In this document: piece by piece, positions 1-9,367 of the stretch
Layout: each line of letters begins with the position of its first letter
Numbering within the stretch: position 1 is the stretch's first letter
DNA from: Prorocentrum cordatum
Taxonomy: Eukaryota > Sar > Dinophyceae > Prorocentrales > Prorocentraceae
Length of the DNA: 45,000 nucleotides
NCBI GenBank assembly: GCA_963575745.1
Contig: CAUYUJ010012169.1
Coordinates: 40,001 to 85,000 of the forward strand
Reading direction: 5' to 3'
Notes under the pieces: model-generated
Seen by the model: the letters and a program-made list of their open reading frames with translations, nothing else
Told to the model about the DNA's origin: nothing
Database searches by the model: none
Program-made: the position numbers and the translations under genes

Positions 1-129
1 AAGTTGACTGCCTGCGGCGGGCGTAATCAGAGCCTCGCAGACTGTCGACGTCCCCGCCGCCCCCATCACTCCATCCCCAGGACGAAAGTTTTTTCCTCTT
101 GGGCCCGGAACGATGAAGCAGACGCGTGT

Positions 130-348
130 GAGATACCCGCCGTCGGATCCAATGAAGGTCGCGCGGGCCCAATTTTGGTTTTGGTGTGTGTGTGTGTGTC
201 GGTGGATCCGATTTCTGTCCGCGCGGATCCGATTTCGGATTTGCTGGATCCGTGTGCGGTCTTATTTTTCACGGCGGATCCGATTTCTACCCTGTTTTAA
301 ACTTATATGATTAAATTAAAACAGGGAGCCGGAAGAAATCGGATCCGC
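130..348. repeat. GGATCCGATTTC repeats ending in an inverted repeat
   Basis: The motif GGATCCGATTTC recurs about every 20-50 bp (near 207, 225 and 275). The last copy forms an inverted repeat: arm 274-300 (GCGGATCCGATTTCT followed by CCCTGTTTTAA) pairs with arm 316-348 (TTAAAACAGGG, then AGAAATCGGATCCGC), with a few unpaired bases and a 15-bp AT-rich loop. It could be the end of a small foldback element. A short (GT)n run lies near 184-200. No coding sequence is apparent. Confidence 0.6.
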
Positions 349-349
349 G

Positions 350-800
350 GACCCCGCAAACCGCCCGTGTTAAGATTCTACGGGGGATGGGGGGTTCGGT
401 AATTAACTCTCCACGATGGGCGTTGCGTCGTTTCGCGCACACCCATCAGCTCCCCGCGCGCGCGGGTCCCATTCGAAATGAATACATACATCCCTCTCAC
501 CCCGGTTGCTGCAAACAGCTCGCCTGGTCGCCGTCCGTTCCGGCGCCGACGTTGTCTTGCGAACTCTTCATGGCCATTTGCACCTCAAGAGGAAAATCTC
601 TCGTCCTGCGTAAGTCTTATCCGTAACTGCGGGCTGCTACGTGCAGATGCGCTACCGCCGCCGTGCGTTGGGATCCATGCGTACGGGGCGAAACTCAGTT
701 CCGTGACGTGCTCATGCTGCGTGTATGCGCATACCCCTCAAACCGATGTGGATATTTATGAAAGAGCGCGCTGCGGGAGACGGGATGACCAGAAGGATGG
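350..800. other. Unassigned sequence, no gene recognised
   Basis: Open frames cross this stretch, but their composition is not protein-like and no splice-bounded exon or repeat unit could be defined. I see nothing I can support here. Confidence 0.4.
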
Positions 801-1060
801 GCGGCAGTTTCAAGCAGCTCCCCCCTCCTTCCAAAACGGGGGGTGGGCTTCCGAAGCTACCCCCCGCCCCCCCCTTTGGGAAGCAGGGGCCCCCCTTGGA
901 AAGGGGGGGCGGCTTCGTCAGCACCCCCTTCGACGCTGTGGTAAGCCCCGGCTGCCCTTTGCAAGGGGGGGGCTTTCGGAAGCTAGGAAAGAGCGCGTTC
1001 TGTTGACGCTTAGAGGGGGGGGGTGGAACCGGGGGGGGGGGGCCCAGATCATTGATTACC
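800..1060. repeat. G/C-homopolymer repeat element, copy 1
   Basis: Runs of 6-10 C or G are separated by short near-palindromic spacers such as CTTCCGAAGC and CTTTCGGAAGC. The same architecture occurs near 23390, 24690, 26870, 29150 and 31020. The right end (from about 1045) reads as the reverse complement of 23365-23400, so this is an inverted relative of the 23.4 kb copy. No coding role is likely. Confidence 0.6.
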
Positions 1061-1250
1061 GGATTTTTCCGGTAACGACCGACGTTACCGGTCGCGACCG
1101 AATTTGCCCGAAAATCCAGGAACGGAGCGGTCGCGGAACATCGGTCGCCGATCGGTCGCGCATCGGTCGCACATCGGTCGCGGATCGGTCGCGAACGGTC
1201 CCCGAGCGCCAATCGTCACACCCGAGCGCCAATCGTCAGATTCGATCCGT
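1060..1250. repeat. GGTCGCG-type short tandem array
   Basis: Degenerate repeats of about 10 bp (CGGTCGCGNAT) run from 1100 to 1200, preceded by a GTTACCGGTCGCGACCG palindromic stretch. They are followed by two copies of CCGAGCGCCAATCGTCA at about 1200-1240. The array has an inverted counterpart at 23245-23345. Confidence 0.6.
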
Positions 1251-1289
1251 CGCGGTAGGCATGCGACGAATAGTGTAACAACCACAGTG

Positions 1290-1663
1290 ACGAGCACGAG
1301 GGCGACGGCGACGGCGATGCCAAACACGACGACGAGTAATACAATGACGTCGTGATGGTGTAGTTGATGATGTATGTCATGAGCAAAGCGACGATGATGA
1401 TGAGGTTCATGAGGCTGACGACGATGATACTGATGACGTTGATGACAACGGTGATGATGAAGCCAACGTCGACCAACATGACGACCATGATGACGATGCT
1501 GATGATGATGTTGATGATGATTATGATTATGATGACGGTGGTGGTGGGGACGATGATTGTGATGATGATGCTGATGATGATGATGATGCTGATGATGATG
1601 ACGCTGACGATGGTGACGATGATGATGATGATGCTGATCATGATGATGTTGATGATGACTATT

Positions 1664-1696
<33 letters not shown>

Positions 1697-1706
1697 CTGA
1701 TGATCA
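1290..1706. repeat. GAT/GAC microsatellite
   Basis: Imperfect GATGAT and GACGAT triplets fill this stretch, becoming nearly pure GAT by 1660. It is open in several frames (poly-Met/Ile/Asp or His/Ser on the other strand). Those ORFs are composition artefacts. Confidence 0.85.
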
Positions 1707-1707
1707 C

Positions 1708-1915
1708 CAGGAGCGCCGCCAGCCCTCCTCGAGGGAGGGTCCGCCGCAGCTGCTCCTCGGAGGGGCGCCCGCTGGCGCCCGCCAGGCCCGCGGCGCCCAC
1801 GACGGCCTCGCGGGCCTCGCGGTGCCCTGGTCCAAGGGAGCGCGCCACGAGAGGGGCCTCGGCCCTGGGCGAGGGCGTTCACCATCGCCCCGCGGCACTT
1901 GGGCCGACGCAGGTT
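1708..1915. CDS. Candidate exon, strand undecided
   Basis: A non-repetitive GC-rich island sits between two microsatellites. On the minus strand, 1864-1708 reads from a CAG acceptor to a GTGATC donor and encodes a helical-looking stretch including AREAVVGAAGLAGASGRPSE. On the plus strand, 1711 to about 1909 reads from CACCAG to GCAG|GTTAAT with a Pro/Arg/Gly-rich product. The minus reading looks more like protein, while the plus reading agrees with the other exons. I do not recognise either product. Confidence 0.3.
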
Positions 1916-1972
1916 AATCATCATCATCAGCATCAGCATCAGCATCAGCATCATCATCATCATCATCATCAG

Positions 1973-2009
<37 letters not shown>

Positions 2010-2250
2010 GGCATCACCACCACCACCACCACCCTCATCATCGCCACTTCCACGGACGGCGCGAGCGGTTGTTTGAGACCTCGTGGATACTCGAGGCCGA
2101 GCCCATGGCCGAGCCGTCCGTGGAAGTGGCGATGATGAGGGTGGTGGTGGTGGTGGTGATGCCGATGATGATGATGATGATGCTGATGATGATGATGATG
2201 ATGATGATGATGGGGAGGGTGGTGATGATGCTGATGATGATAGTGATGCT
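1916..2250. repeat. Large foldback: CAT array, 51-bp perfect arms, GAT array
   Basis: Positions 2010-2060 and 2113-2163 are perfect 51-bp reverse complements around a 52-bp spacer. The left arm is preceded by a CATCAT array (about 1917-2009) and the right arm is followed by a GATGAT array (2164-2210), so pairing can extend to over 100 bp per side. The arms contain CACCAC and the segment CACTTCCACGGACGGC. Confidence 0.9.
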
Positions 2251-2358
2251 GATGGCGACGATGATGACGATGACGATAGCGATGGCGATGGTGATGATGA
2301 TGGTGATGATGATGACGATGGTGATGGCGACGACGAGGACAACAGAAGGGTAATGAGA

Positions 2359-2415
<57 letters not shown>

Positions 2416-2575
2416 GTGGTGATGGTGATGGTGATGGTGATGCTGATGGTGGTGATGATGATGATGGCGAGGAAGAGGAGGAGAATGCGGAATAGTAGGA
2501 GGAGGAAGAGGAATAGTAGGAGGAGGAGGGCGATAGAGGAGGAGGAGGAGGAGGAGGAGGAGGAGAGTTGGCGGC
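2250..2575. repeat. GAT/GGT then GGA microsatellites
   Basis: Mixed GATGAC/GGTGAT triplets, a pure GAT run near 2361-2415, and an AGGAGG run near 2505-2565. It lies directly upstream of the first exon of gene A. Confidence 0.85.
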
Positions 2576-2684
2576 AAGGATGTTCGCAGCGCAGCCCGCC
2601 CGCCAGCCCTTTGTGGCTCGAGGCCCCCCAGGGCCACCTCGCCCCTCCCTGCGAACAGGGACCGCCCCCCTCGAGCCAGCCAAC

Positions 2685-2919
2685 ATGGCGGCTTCCCCGT
2701 CCCCGTCCTTGGCCCCGTCCCCCCGTGCCAGCACGTCGTTTGGGGACGCGTTCTTGGAGCACATCCAATCAGAGGGGGTGCGGCCCTCGTTCAAGATGGG
2801 CAACTATGCGTTCCTGCGCAAGGACCACGCGGTCCACGGCCCGTCCATGGCCGCCATGGCGCCCTTGGTGGCCCACGCCCTAAAATCGTGCAACGCCCCC
2901 TCACCCCCCTCCATCACCC
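2685..2919 (+). CDS. Gene A exon 1 (unrecognised protein)
   Basis: Starts at an ATG in the context CCAACATGGCG. The product begins MAASPSPSLAPSPRAS, then becomes a mixed sequence with SFGDAFLEHIQSEGVRPSFK and HGPSMAAMAPLVAHALKSC, far more protein-like than its surroundings. The frame is open upstream to 2568, so the start could be earlier. The donor is uncertain; a GT at 2920 is one option. I do not recognise the family. It begins a same-strand run of exons reaching 7281. Confidence 0.5.
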
Positions 2920-2974
2920 TGGTTTCTGACGCGTTCCCCCCGTGGCCCCAATGCGCGCCCGCGTACGCCCCCAG

Positions 2975-3062
2975 GTGGACGTCATGCTGAGGAACTCCAA
3001 AGAGGCGGACATCCCGTTCACGACGCTGCGGTCAGCCTGCGAGACGGTGTTCGCCAGGCGCC
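2975..3062 (+). CDS. Gene A exon 2
   Basis: Follows a C-rich tract ending CCCCCAG and reads VDVMLRNSKEADIPFTTLRS, then ACETVFARRR. Its frame differs from exon 1, as expected across a short intron. A GTTGCAA donor at 3063 is plausible. Protein-like composition with no recognised motif. Confidence 0.5.
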
Positions 3063-3084
3063 GTTGCAACCAATTTTGGGAGGG

Positions 3085-3655
3085 AATGCCTACCGTGACC
3101 CTCCTGTGACCTATCGCGACCCTCCCGTGGCCTGCCGTGACCCTCTCGTGACGCTGTCGGGCTTGGTCACGGTAGGGCCACGGCTTGGTCACGGTCGGGT
3201 CACGGCTTGGTCGCGGTAGGGTTAGGTCACGGTAGGGTTAGGCCACGGAGGGGTAGGGCCGTGGGTCACGGTAGGGCGAGGAAGGATGAAGATAATGATG
3301 AGGTGGAGGAGGAGAGACGAGGGGGTTGCGAGGGATGATCATGGCGACGGTGATTGCGACGATGCCGAGGAGGTCGATCAGGGGGAACAGGAGGGACAGA
3401 GATGGAGAGAGAGAGAGAGAGGAAACTTGACGAGGGGGATGGGCGGTGCATGCTGATGCTGATGTAGATGAGGATGGGCAGGCGGGCGAGGAGGACATGG
3501 AGGAGGTCTTAGGTAGACCACGGCAAGGTCAAGTAGGGCTATGTCACGGTAGGGTCATTGGCTGGGTCCATACCGCCCCCTGCCGTGACCTACCGTGACC
3601 CTACCATGACATACTGCCGTGACCTGCCGCGGCCCTACCCTATTAGCCCCCTACC
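3085..3655. repeat. Intron with TACCGTGACC decamer repeats in both orientations
   Basis: At 3088-3155 the motif appears as CCGTGACC (TACCGTGACCCTCC). From 3160 to 3270 it appears inverted as GGTCACGGTAGGG, and both forms recur at 3510-3655. Between them (3270-3510) is GAGGAT-rich sequence with a short (GA)n run. It lies wholly inside the predicted intron between exons 2 and 3. Confidence 0.75.
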
Positions 3656-3764
3656 CTATCAGCCCCGCCTATCCAGCCCCGCCCACCCCCCCTCGCCCCC
3701 CCCCCCCGACTCACCCCCGTCGGCATCATCGCGCCCATCACCACCCCCCCCTCCCCCGCCCCCA

Positions 3765-3885
3765 CGCACGCACGCACGCGCGCGCGCACGCGCACACGCA
3801 CACATACACACACGCACACGCACACACACACACACACACACACACGCACGCACACGCACACACAGACACACACACACACACACAC

Positions 3886-3917
<32 letters not shown>

Positions 3918-3925
3918 GCGCACCC
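3765..3925. repeat. CA / CACG microsatellite
   Basis: Uninterrupted ACACAC and CACGCACG repeats with minor variants. The Cys/Val-rich and His/Thr-rich ORFs across it are artefacts. Confidence 0.9.
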
Positions 3926-3982
3926 GCCACCCTCCTCCTCCGCCCTCCCATACCCATCGTTCCTCCCGTTGCCCGCCTCCAG

Positions 3983-4113
3983 GTACCCCACCGCCGCCAA
4001 CGAGCCCCCAGGCACCGTGCACCAGCGCGCGGGCTCGTTGGCGGACAAGCTGAGCTGCGTTCTCAAGCACTGCCGCCGCATCCGCGACAACCAGACGCGC
4101 CGCCGCCAGGCGC
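3983..4113 (+). CDS. Gene A exon 3
   Basis: Begins after CCTCCAG and reads YPTAANEPPGTVHQRAGSLA followed by DKLSCVLKHCRRIRDNQTRR. A balanced, helical and basic sequence with two Cys. The 3' border is unclear; the frame slides into a GAGG-rich intron after about 4113. No family recognised. Confidence 0.5.
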
Positions 4114-4286
4114 GAGGAGGGGAGATGAGGGGGAATTTGGATGGGGTGGCTTGCGGTGTAGGGTTAATTCGTATGGGTGGTTGGGGATGCATGTGTGAGT
4201 TGGCTAGGGCGATCGTGGCGTGGGGAAGCTAGGTCCATGCATATCGCGCGGATGTATCGTCTGGCGCATATGTGATACCATGCCGC

Positions 4287-4515
4287 TGTCAGATCTGACG
4301 ACGACCAGACGTCAGACCGATGTCAGATCTGACAAGGGTCAGACGTCAGACCGTTGTCAGATCTGACAACGGCCATGCGCTAGGCAGTTCCATTGTAGGT
4401 CGATTGTTGATACTGTAGTGTCATCATACTGTAGTGTTGATACCATATCTGAACACGGTCAGGCGTCAGAGCGTCGTCAGATCTGACGACGGTCTGACGT
4501 CAGACGTTCGTCAGA
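4287..4515. repeat. Palindrome cluster 1 (TGACGTCA / AGATCT type)
   Basis: Repeated units combine TCAGATCTGAC and CAGACGTCAGAC cores, each self-complementary, in two blocks (4287-4375 and 4440-4515). Related clusters occur at 12127, 18350, 22523 and 23212. This copy lies in a predicted intron of gene A and is the most diverged. Confidence 0.8.
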
Positions 4516-4660
4516 TGATACATCCGCGCATATATCGGTTTGATGACACTGTCGTCACGGGGGACGTTGTGCTGGGGATGGCGACGAGTGCGTTCGTGTG
4601 TGGAGCGATGGGTGGAAGGGGGAGAGCGGGGGGGGCAGTTGGCGAACGGGGGCAGCCCAG

Positions 4661-4740
4661 GCGCTTGCGGGCTGCTCCAACACCGAGCGCGACCAGCTGA
4701 TCTACATTTTGCACCTCCTCGGCGTGCCGCCTGAGACCGA
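4661..4740 (+). CDS. Gene A exon 4
   Basis: Starts after GCAGCCCAG and reads ALAGCSNTERDQLIYILHLL then GVPPETD. The last codons run into a T8 tract (GGATTTTTTTTG). Clearly protein-like against GC-rich flanks. The donor is unclear and may be non-canonical GA, a donor type reported in dinoflagellates. Confidence 0.5.
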
Positions 4741-4744
4741 CAGG

Positions 4745-5165
4745 ATTTTTTTTGTTGTGTGTATGGGGGAGCACATGCACGCACGCCTATGCATACTCCA
4801 CACACATCAGTACACATATATATATATGTATACATACACATATATATAAATATTGATTCACGTGTGCGGGCACACTCATAGACACACGCACGCGTACGCA
4901 TGCATGCAAACATGGTCATACGTGTGCACGACTATGTGCGTGTTAAACTATGCATGTAAGCGTACACGTGCATAGCTATAGATGTGCATGCATCCACATG
5001 TGCACGTGTATTCAAACTCACACATGCATACGCAAACACATGTACACACATATACACATGCGTATACAACCATGGGCTTCTGCATGTGCAAGCACCCAAC
5101 ATGTTCATATACATACGTGTGTGTTGTATGCACGTACGCCTGCGTGCACATATTTGCGCAGATGA
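4745..5165. repeat. ACAT/ATAC-rich low-complexity intron
   Basis: Dense alternating purine-pyrimidine sequence (ACACATATATATAC and GTGTGCACGCATGCA types). No unit longer than a few bases is conserved. Its Cys/His/Thr-rich ORFs on both strands are rejected. Confidence 0.7.
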
Positions 5166-5436
5166 TGCGCGAGCGGGCAATGTAAGAGGCGATTGGCATG
5201 AGGGTGGCGAGGGCGACGCCGACGGAGCGGAGGCTGGCGGAGGAGGGGATGAGGATGTCGGTCGCAGTAGAGAGGATTTGCCGTGGTGCAGGGAGTGGGA
5301 CGATGATGCGGAGGAGGGTGAACATCGGGAATGTACACGCTGAGGGCATGGATGAGGGTGATGACACGGTGGATGAGGGTGAAGAGGTGGATGGAAGAGG
5401 GCAAGCCTATCTGAGCGCCCCCCCCCCGCGACACAG

Positions 5437-5549
5437 CACGCCGCGTCGATCATCATTCCCGCGGCCACCGACGGCGCGCCCGTCTTCGGCCCCTCCATCG
5501 GCGTCGCCGAGCTCTGCCGAGGAGGCAGCGTTTTCGTCGTGTCTGACGC
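5437..5549 (+). CDS. Gene A exon 5
   Basis: Follows CGACACAG and reads HAASIIIPAATDGAPVFGPS then IGVAELCRGGSVFVVSDA, ending at a GC|GTGTGTG donor. The hydrophobic/small-residue pattern resembles a beta-rich globular segment. Overlapping ORFs in other frames are shadows. Family not recognised. Confidence 0.5.
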
Positions 5550-6400
5550 GTGTGTGCGCACGCGTGAATGCGTGTGCGTGCGCGACGTCTGTGCGCGCGT
5601 GTGCCTGTGTATGTGCGCGTGTAAGCTCTCTCCCCTCCTCCTCCCCACCATTACTGCCCTCCTCCCTCATCTCATCCTCCGCCTCCTCGCCTGGCCAGCA
5701 CCCCTTCCCCCGTGCTCCTCTTCCTCCTTCATCATCCTCCTCCGCGTTCTCCCCTCATCCTCTTCCTGATCTCCCTGCGGGTGCCCCTGAATGGGTTGGG
5801 GGTGCTAAGAACGGGGATGTGTGAGGATGCCGACGGGGATGACGATGAGGAGGTAACGAAGGTGTTGCGACGGGGGGGCGGAGATGAGGATGGCGATGAG
5901 GAGGAGGATGACACGAGGAGGGCGATGGGGAGGAGGAGGATGAACACCACAGGGGCGTGCAAAACATGGGAGGTAGGCCTATCAGGTAAGAGGGAGGTGT
6001 CGAGGATGCACCAGGGGATACAACGATATATACAGAGGGATGGAGTTATACTTGGTATAGTGGGGAGATTGTATATTAGGATTTGTATGACCTGTAAGAT
6101 ATGTATACATATCTATGTAGATAGGAGATCCGATGAATATATAGAGAGAGAGGGGGTGAGGTACAGACATAGGGGAACTATACATAGGGCGTAAGATGGA
6201 AGGCACGCATGGGATTAGGAGTAGAGTAGAGGGAACCAACGGCCGCCCTCAGCTGACCCCTGCTGTTCCTCTTCAAGATGACAATCCCGAGCCTGTGCCA
6301 CACGGTCGCGATGACGACAGTGGCGAAGGCCAGCATTTTGGGAAGCACGGGGTGGGGCGACGACGACGGCGACGACGGCGACGGCGACGACGACGGCACT

Positions 6401-6431
<31 letters not shown>

Positions 6432-6555
6432 TCGTCGTCTTCGTCGTCGGCGTCATCCCCCATTCGACCTTCGGTCCTCCCTCCGATGAACGGTGCGCCC
6501 GAGTTGCATTGTGCACCATCGTCGCGCGGACAGCCCCCCTTCCCCCCTCGTCGGC
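5550..6555. other. Probable intron: low-complexity, one doubtful exon
   Basis: GAGGATG-rich and CTCC-rich sequence with short AT-rich runs, then CGTCGT triplets near 6395-6460. A possible exon at about 6250-6370 follows CTCAG and reads LTPAVPLQDDNPEPVPHGRD in one frame, but the opposite strand is equally open, so I do not call it. Confidence 0.35.
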
Positions 6556-6559
6556 CCAG

Positions 6560-6663
6560 GCGAAGCTGACGACCACATGGACGACGCGACCCTGTCCGAC
6601 GAGCAGATGAAGGAGCTCGCTTCCTCTCTGCGGGGGGATCAGAGCAGGATGGGAGGGCGACGG
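6560..6663 (+). CDS. Gene A exon 6
   Basis: Begins after TCGGCCCAG and reads EADDHMDDATLSDEQMKELA then SSLRGDQSRM, an acidic amphipathic helix-like stretch. A GT at 6664 is a possible donor. Only a vague likeness to an EF-hand entering helix; no calcium loop is visible, so no function is claimed. Confidence 0.45.
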
Positions 6664-6679
6664 TGACAGGCGATGAGGG

Positions 6680-6732
6680 GATGGGGGGGGGGGGGGGGGG
6701 GGGGGGGGGGAGGGCAGGAGGAGGAGGAGGAG

Positions 6733-6763
<31 letters not shown>

Positions 6764-6935
6764 AGAGGAGGAGGAGGAGGAGGAGGCGGATGGGGAGGGG
6801 GAGGAGGAGGAGGAGGAGGGGGGGTCATACATATTTATATATATATATATATGTATATATGTATATATACACATGCATATATATATATATATATGTGTAT
6901 GTATATATACATATATGTATGCGCGTGCGCGTGTG
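6680..6935. repeat. Poly-G, GGA and AT microsatellites
   Basis: A G run of over 20 bp near 6687-6711, then a GGAGGA array to 6825, then ATATAT/GTATAT to 6935. Homopolymer length here is likely to be unreliable in any assembly. Confidence 0.9.
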
Positions 6936-6949
6936 TGTGTGTATCGCAG

Positions 6950-7281
6950 GGGACGTTGATATGTATGAAGACGGCGATCAGGGGGCACAGGGGTTCGGGA
7001 TGTCGGTGGGGGAGGGGCTAGGCAAGGGGCTGGGCGCGGTTTCCTCGTTACCCTCGTCCTCCACAGCCACTCGTCATCCTTCCCCAGTTACATGGTCCGA
7101 GGATGTCTCAGGCGAGAGCCTCATTTTCGACGGTATCTCCAGCGATATCGGCATTCCCCATGGTGCGAGGATGTCTCAAACGAAACGTGTATTTGAACAT
7201 CAACCGTCGTATACGATGACCTCAAAAATCCCGACGCCGCGAGGATGTCTCAAGCGAAGCGCTCATGATGCAAAACGTTAG
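6950..7281 (+). CDS. Gene A possible terminal exon
   Basis: Follows GTATCGCAG and reads GDVDMYEDGDQGAQGFGMSV and on to a TAG at 7279-7281. The first 30 codons look protein-like. The rest is Ser/Pro/Thr-rich and contains three copies of CGAGGATGTCTCA, so the true exon may end near 7036 at a GC|GGTTTCC donor. Whether it belongs with exons 1-6 is inferred only from strand and proximity. Confidence 0.35.
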
Positions 7282-7297
7282 GGCATGATCGGGTAGC

Positions 7298-7480
7298 ACT
7301 GTCGTCGTCGTCGTCGTCGTTCGTCGTCGTCGTCTTCGTCGTCGTTCGTCGTCGTCGTCGTTCGTCGTCGTCGTCGCCGTCGTCGTCCCGAATCGGCGTG
7401 GTTGTCGTTCGTCGTCGTCGTCATTCGTCGTCGTCCTCGGTCGTCGTCAATCGTCGTCGTCGCCGTTCGTCGTCGCGCAC
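7298..7480. repeat. CGT triplet microsatellite
   Basis: CGTCGT and TTCGTCGT units fill the stretch and abut the ~0.9 kb dispersed repeat. A shorter CGTCGTC run also precedes the second copy of that repeat. Confidence 0.85.
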
Positions 7481-7483
7481 CGA

Positions 7484-8395
7484 AATTCTTGACGCTTCGC
7501 GTATCTCCACCAGCCCATGCATAATTGATTGCCAGCTTTCTTGAGGCCTCTTGGGGGGCTATCTTGAGCCATGCTCGGATATTGGCTGTCGGAGGCGATC
7601 TTGAGCCATGCTCGGCCATCTTGGGCCACCTTGAGGCTGTCGCGAGGTTTCTTGGAGGTCTGTCGGAGGCTATCTTGGGCGATGCTTTGTTATATTAAGC
7701 CATTTTGAAAACATAGTTGCCTATACATGGCTCTCTTGGAGCCATATTGGGCCACGCAGGGCGGGGTGGGGGTCGTCGGGGAGAGGCTGGGAGGCATCGT
7801 GGGACCATATTGGGCCCCATGGCTCAACAAGATGGGGTCCCTCAATTAGCATCGCCCCCGTCGGGGGCTCTCAAACAGCATCTTGGGGCCATCTTGGAGC
7901 GCTCGTGGGCGCCTCTTGGGCGACCTCGGGGCTGCCATCGGCCGTTTTGTGCCCCTCTTGGGCATCGTTTGAGCAATCGTGGGGCCACCTTGCTGCTTCC
8001 AAAGCCCATCGGGCGCGAAACTGCGATAATGCCAAACACTGTGATGGCTCCTAGGCGTTTGAATGGTTTAGGCATCTTGGAGGGCGCCGTGGAGGGCTCG
8101 GAGGACACTTGGAGGGCGCCGTGGGGCTGTCTCGGGGCCTCGTGGGGGGCATGTCGGAGGCTATATTGGCCCATCGTGAAGTGGCATGGGCCATCTTGGA
8201 GGCCACCTTGCGAATTCGAAGCCCTCTTGGGGCCTTACTGGACCATCTTGGGCGCCGCGGTGCCCCCGCCCCCCTCCCCCCCCCCGCCCACCCGTCCCCC
8301 GCCCCCCTCCCAGGCCCAGGTGAGGGGGTAGGGGTAGGGGTAGAGAGAAGACACAAACGCGTTATAACACCTAAGCCCAGAGGGCTGGTGGGATT
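7484..8395 (+). repeat. Dispersed ~0.9 kb repeat, copy 1
   Basis: Aligns along its length with 15142-16029. Both start AATTCTTGACGCTTCGCGT and share GGAGGTCTGTCGGAGGCTAT, the segment GCGATAATGCC and a 3' end of the type AGGGCTGGTG. The interior is rich in CTTGGGGCC-like units. It lies between gene A and gene A2. No transposase or RT is encoded. The 19-bp 3' end (8377-8395) recurs exactly at 33121-33139. Confidence 0.85.
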
Positions 8396-8584
8396 GCACT
8401 CCCAGTTGCTGTTTGGGCGCAAACTTGCTTGGCGCGCCATCCGACCAATCGCCCCGCGCCGCGCCCGTCGAGATGTCCGCCCAGCTCCAGTCGTGGATCC
8501 CGCCCGCTGGCGTGTTCGCGACGAGCATCAACAAGCCGATGCTCCTCGACGGCCACGGTGGCATTTTTTTCGGAGGCAGCCGAC

Positions 8585-9367
8585 ATGGTCTCGCGCTGGT
8601 CCGTGCCCAGGTGCTTGCTGGCCACGACTGCGCAGGCCGCGGGCGAGCACGAGGACGACGACGACAAGGCGCCCACGGAGGCGGCGCCCGCGGAGGCGGC
8701 GCCAACGGAGACGGCGCCAACGGAGGCGGCGGAGCAGCTGGCGGAGGAGATGGCGGAGGAGATGGCGCAGCAGCTCCTGGGCGAGACCCCAGCCGCCGCC
8801 GAGCCCGCGACGCCGCCCGAGATCGGGGCCAGGCCGCCGCCGCGCTCGTGCAAGCGGGTGGAGCCCACGCCGACGACGTCACCAGGCTCGTCGTCGGCGT
8901 GCACTCCGCCGTCGAAGCGGTCCAGGATCCAGCTCAAGACGTGCAGCGAGCAGTGCTCGCCCATCTACACGCCGAGCCCGCTGTGCGACGACGTCCTGAT
9001 TGCGCCCGTGCAACCCGCCACTGCGGTCTCGGCCCCTGCTGACGAAGATGACGTCGAGGTTGTGACGTACCCGCCCGTGCCGTTCCCCGACGTGGTGATC
9101 AGTTCGCCCCCGCGCGTGGTCAACGTCGCCATGCGCAGTTCAGGTTCGAGCGGTTCGATCGACTCTGGGCGCACTGATGCTACGACCCCTCGGATGAGGA
9201 GCCCAAAGGCGGACGTGCAGCCGAGCTCGCCGTCGGACGACAGTGCGGGCGTGGACCTCGGCGACGCCGAGTACATGGTGCTCGCGCAATGGATCAGGCA
9301 TGGCGACGCTGCGACCGACATGATGGCAACTGTGGTTGCCAGCGAGATTTTCAATCGCGCGAATTAG
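8585..9367 (+). CDS. Gene A2: low-complexity acidic/Ser-Pro-rich protein
   Basis: ATG follows GGAGGCAGCCGAC, so a splice or trans-splice acceptor CAG precedes it. The 260-codon product starts MVSRWSVPRCLLATTAQAAG, then has an Asp run and TEAAPAEA-type repeats (residues ~25-65), a Cys-containing middle, a Ser/Pro/Thr-rich part, and a folded-looking C-terminus (DAEYMVLAQWIRHGDAATDM). The stop is TAG at 9365-9367. Upstream, 8473-8570 encodes MSAQLQSWIPPAGVFATSIN in a frame one base off across a T7 run (8564-8570), so the protein may extend 5' through a short intron or a homopolymer error. Family not recognised; probably largely disordered. Confidence 0.6.
   Translation: MVSRWSVPRCLLATTAQAAGEHEDDDDKAPTEAAPAEAAPTETAPTEAAEQLAEEMAEEMAQQLLGETPAAAEPATPPEIGARPPPRSCKRVEPTPTTSPGSSSACTPPSKRSRIQLKTCSEQCSPIYTPSPLCDDVLIAPVQPATAVSAPADEDDVEVVTYPPVPFPDVVISSPPRVVNVAMRSSGSSGSIDSGRTDATTPRMRSPKADVQPSSPSDDSAGVDLGDAEYMVLAQWIRHGDAATDMMATVVASEIFNRAN

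Noticed and set aside
1085-2803. 572-codon minus-strand His/Ser/Arg-rich ORF
   Set aside because: It is a translation of GAT/CAT and GGA microsatellites. Composition follows the triplets, and it crosses the foldback and a better + strand exon.
3643-3957. Cys/Val-rich ORFs over the CA array
   Set aside because: Direct translation of a dinucleotide microsatellite.
6215-6988. 257-codon minus-strand ORF with hydrophobic segment
   Set aside because: Most of it is Ser/Pro runs from GGA and AT microsatellites. The hydrophobic stretch near 6280 is too short to support a gene.
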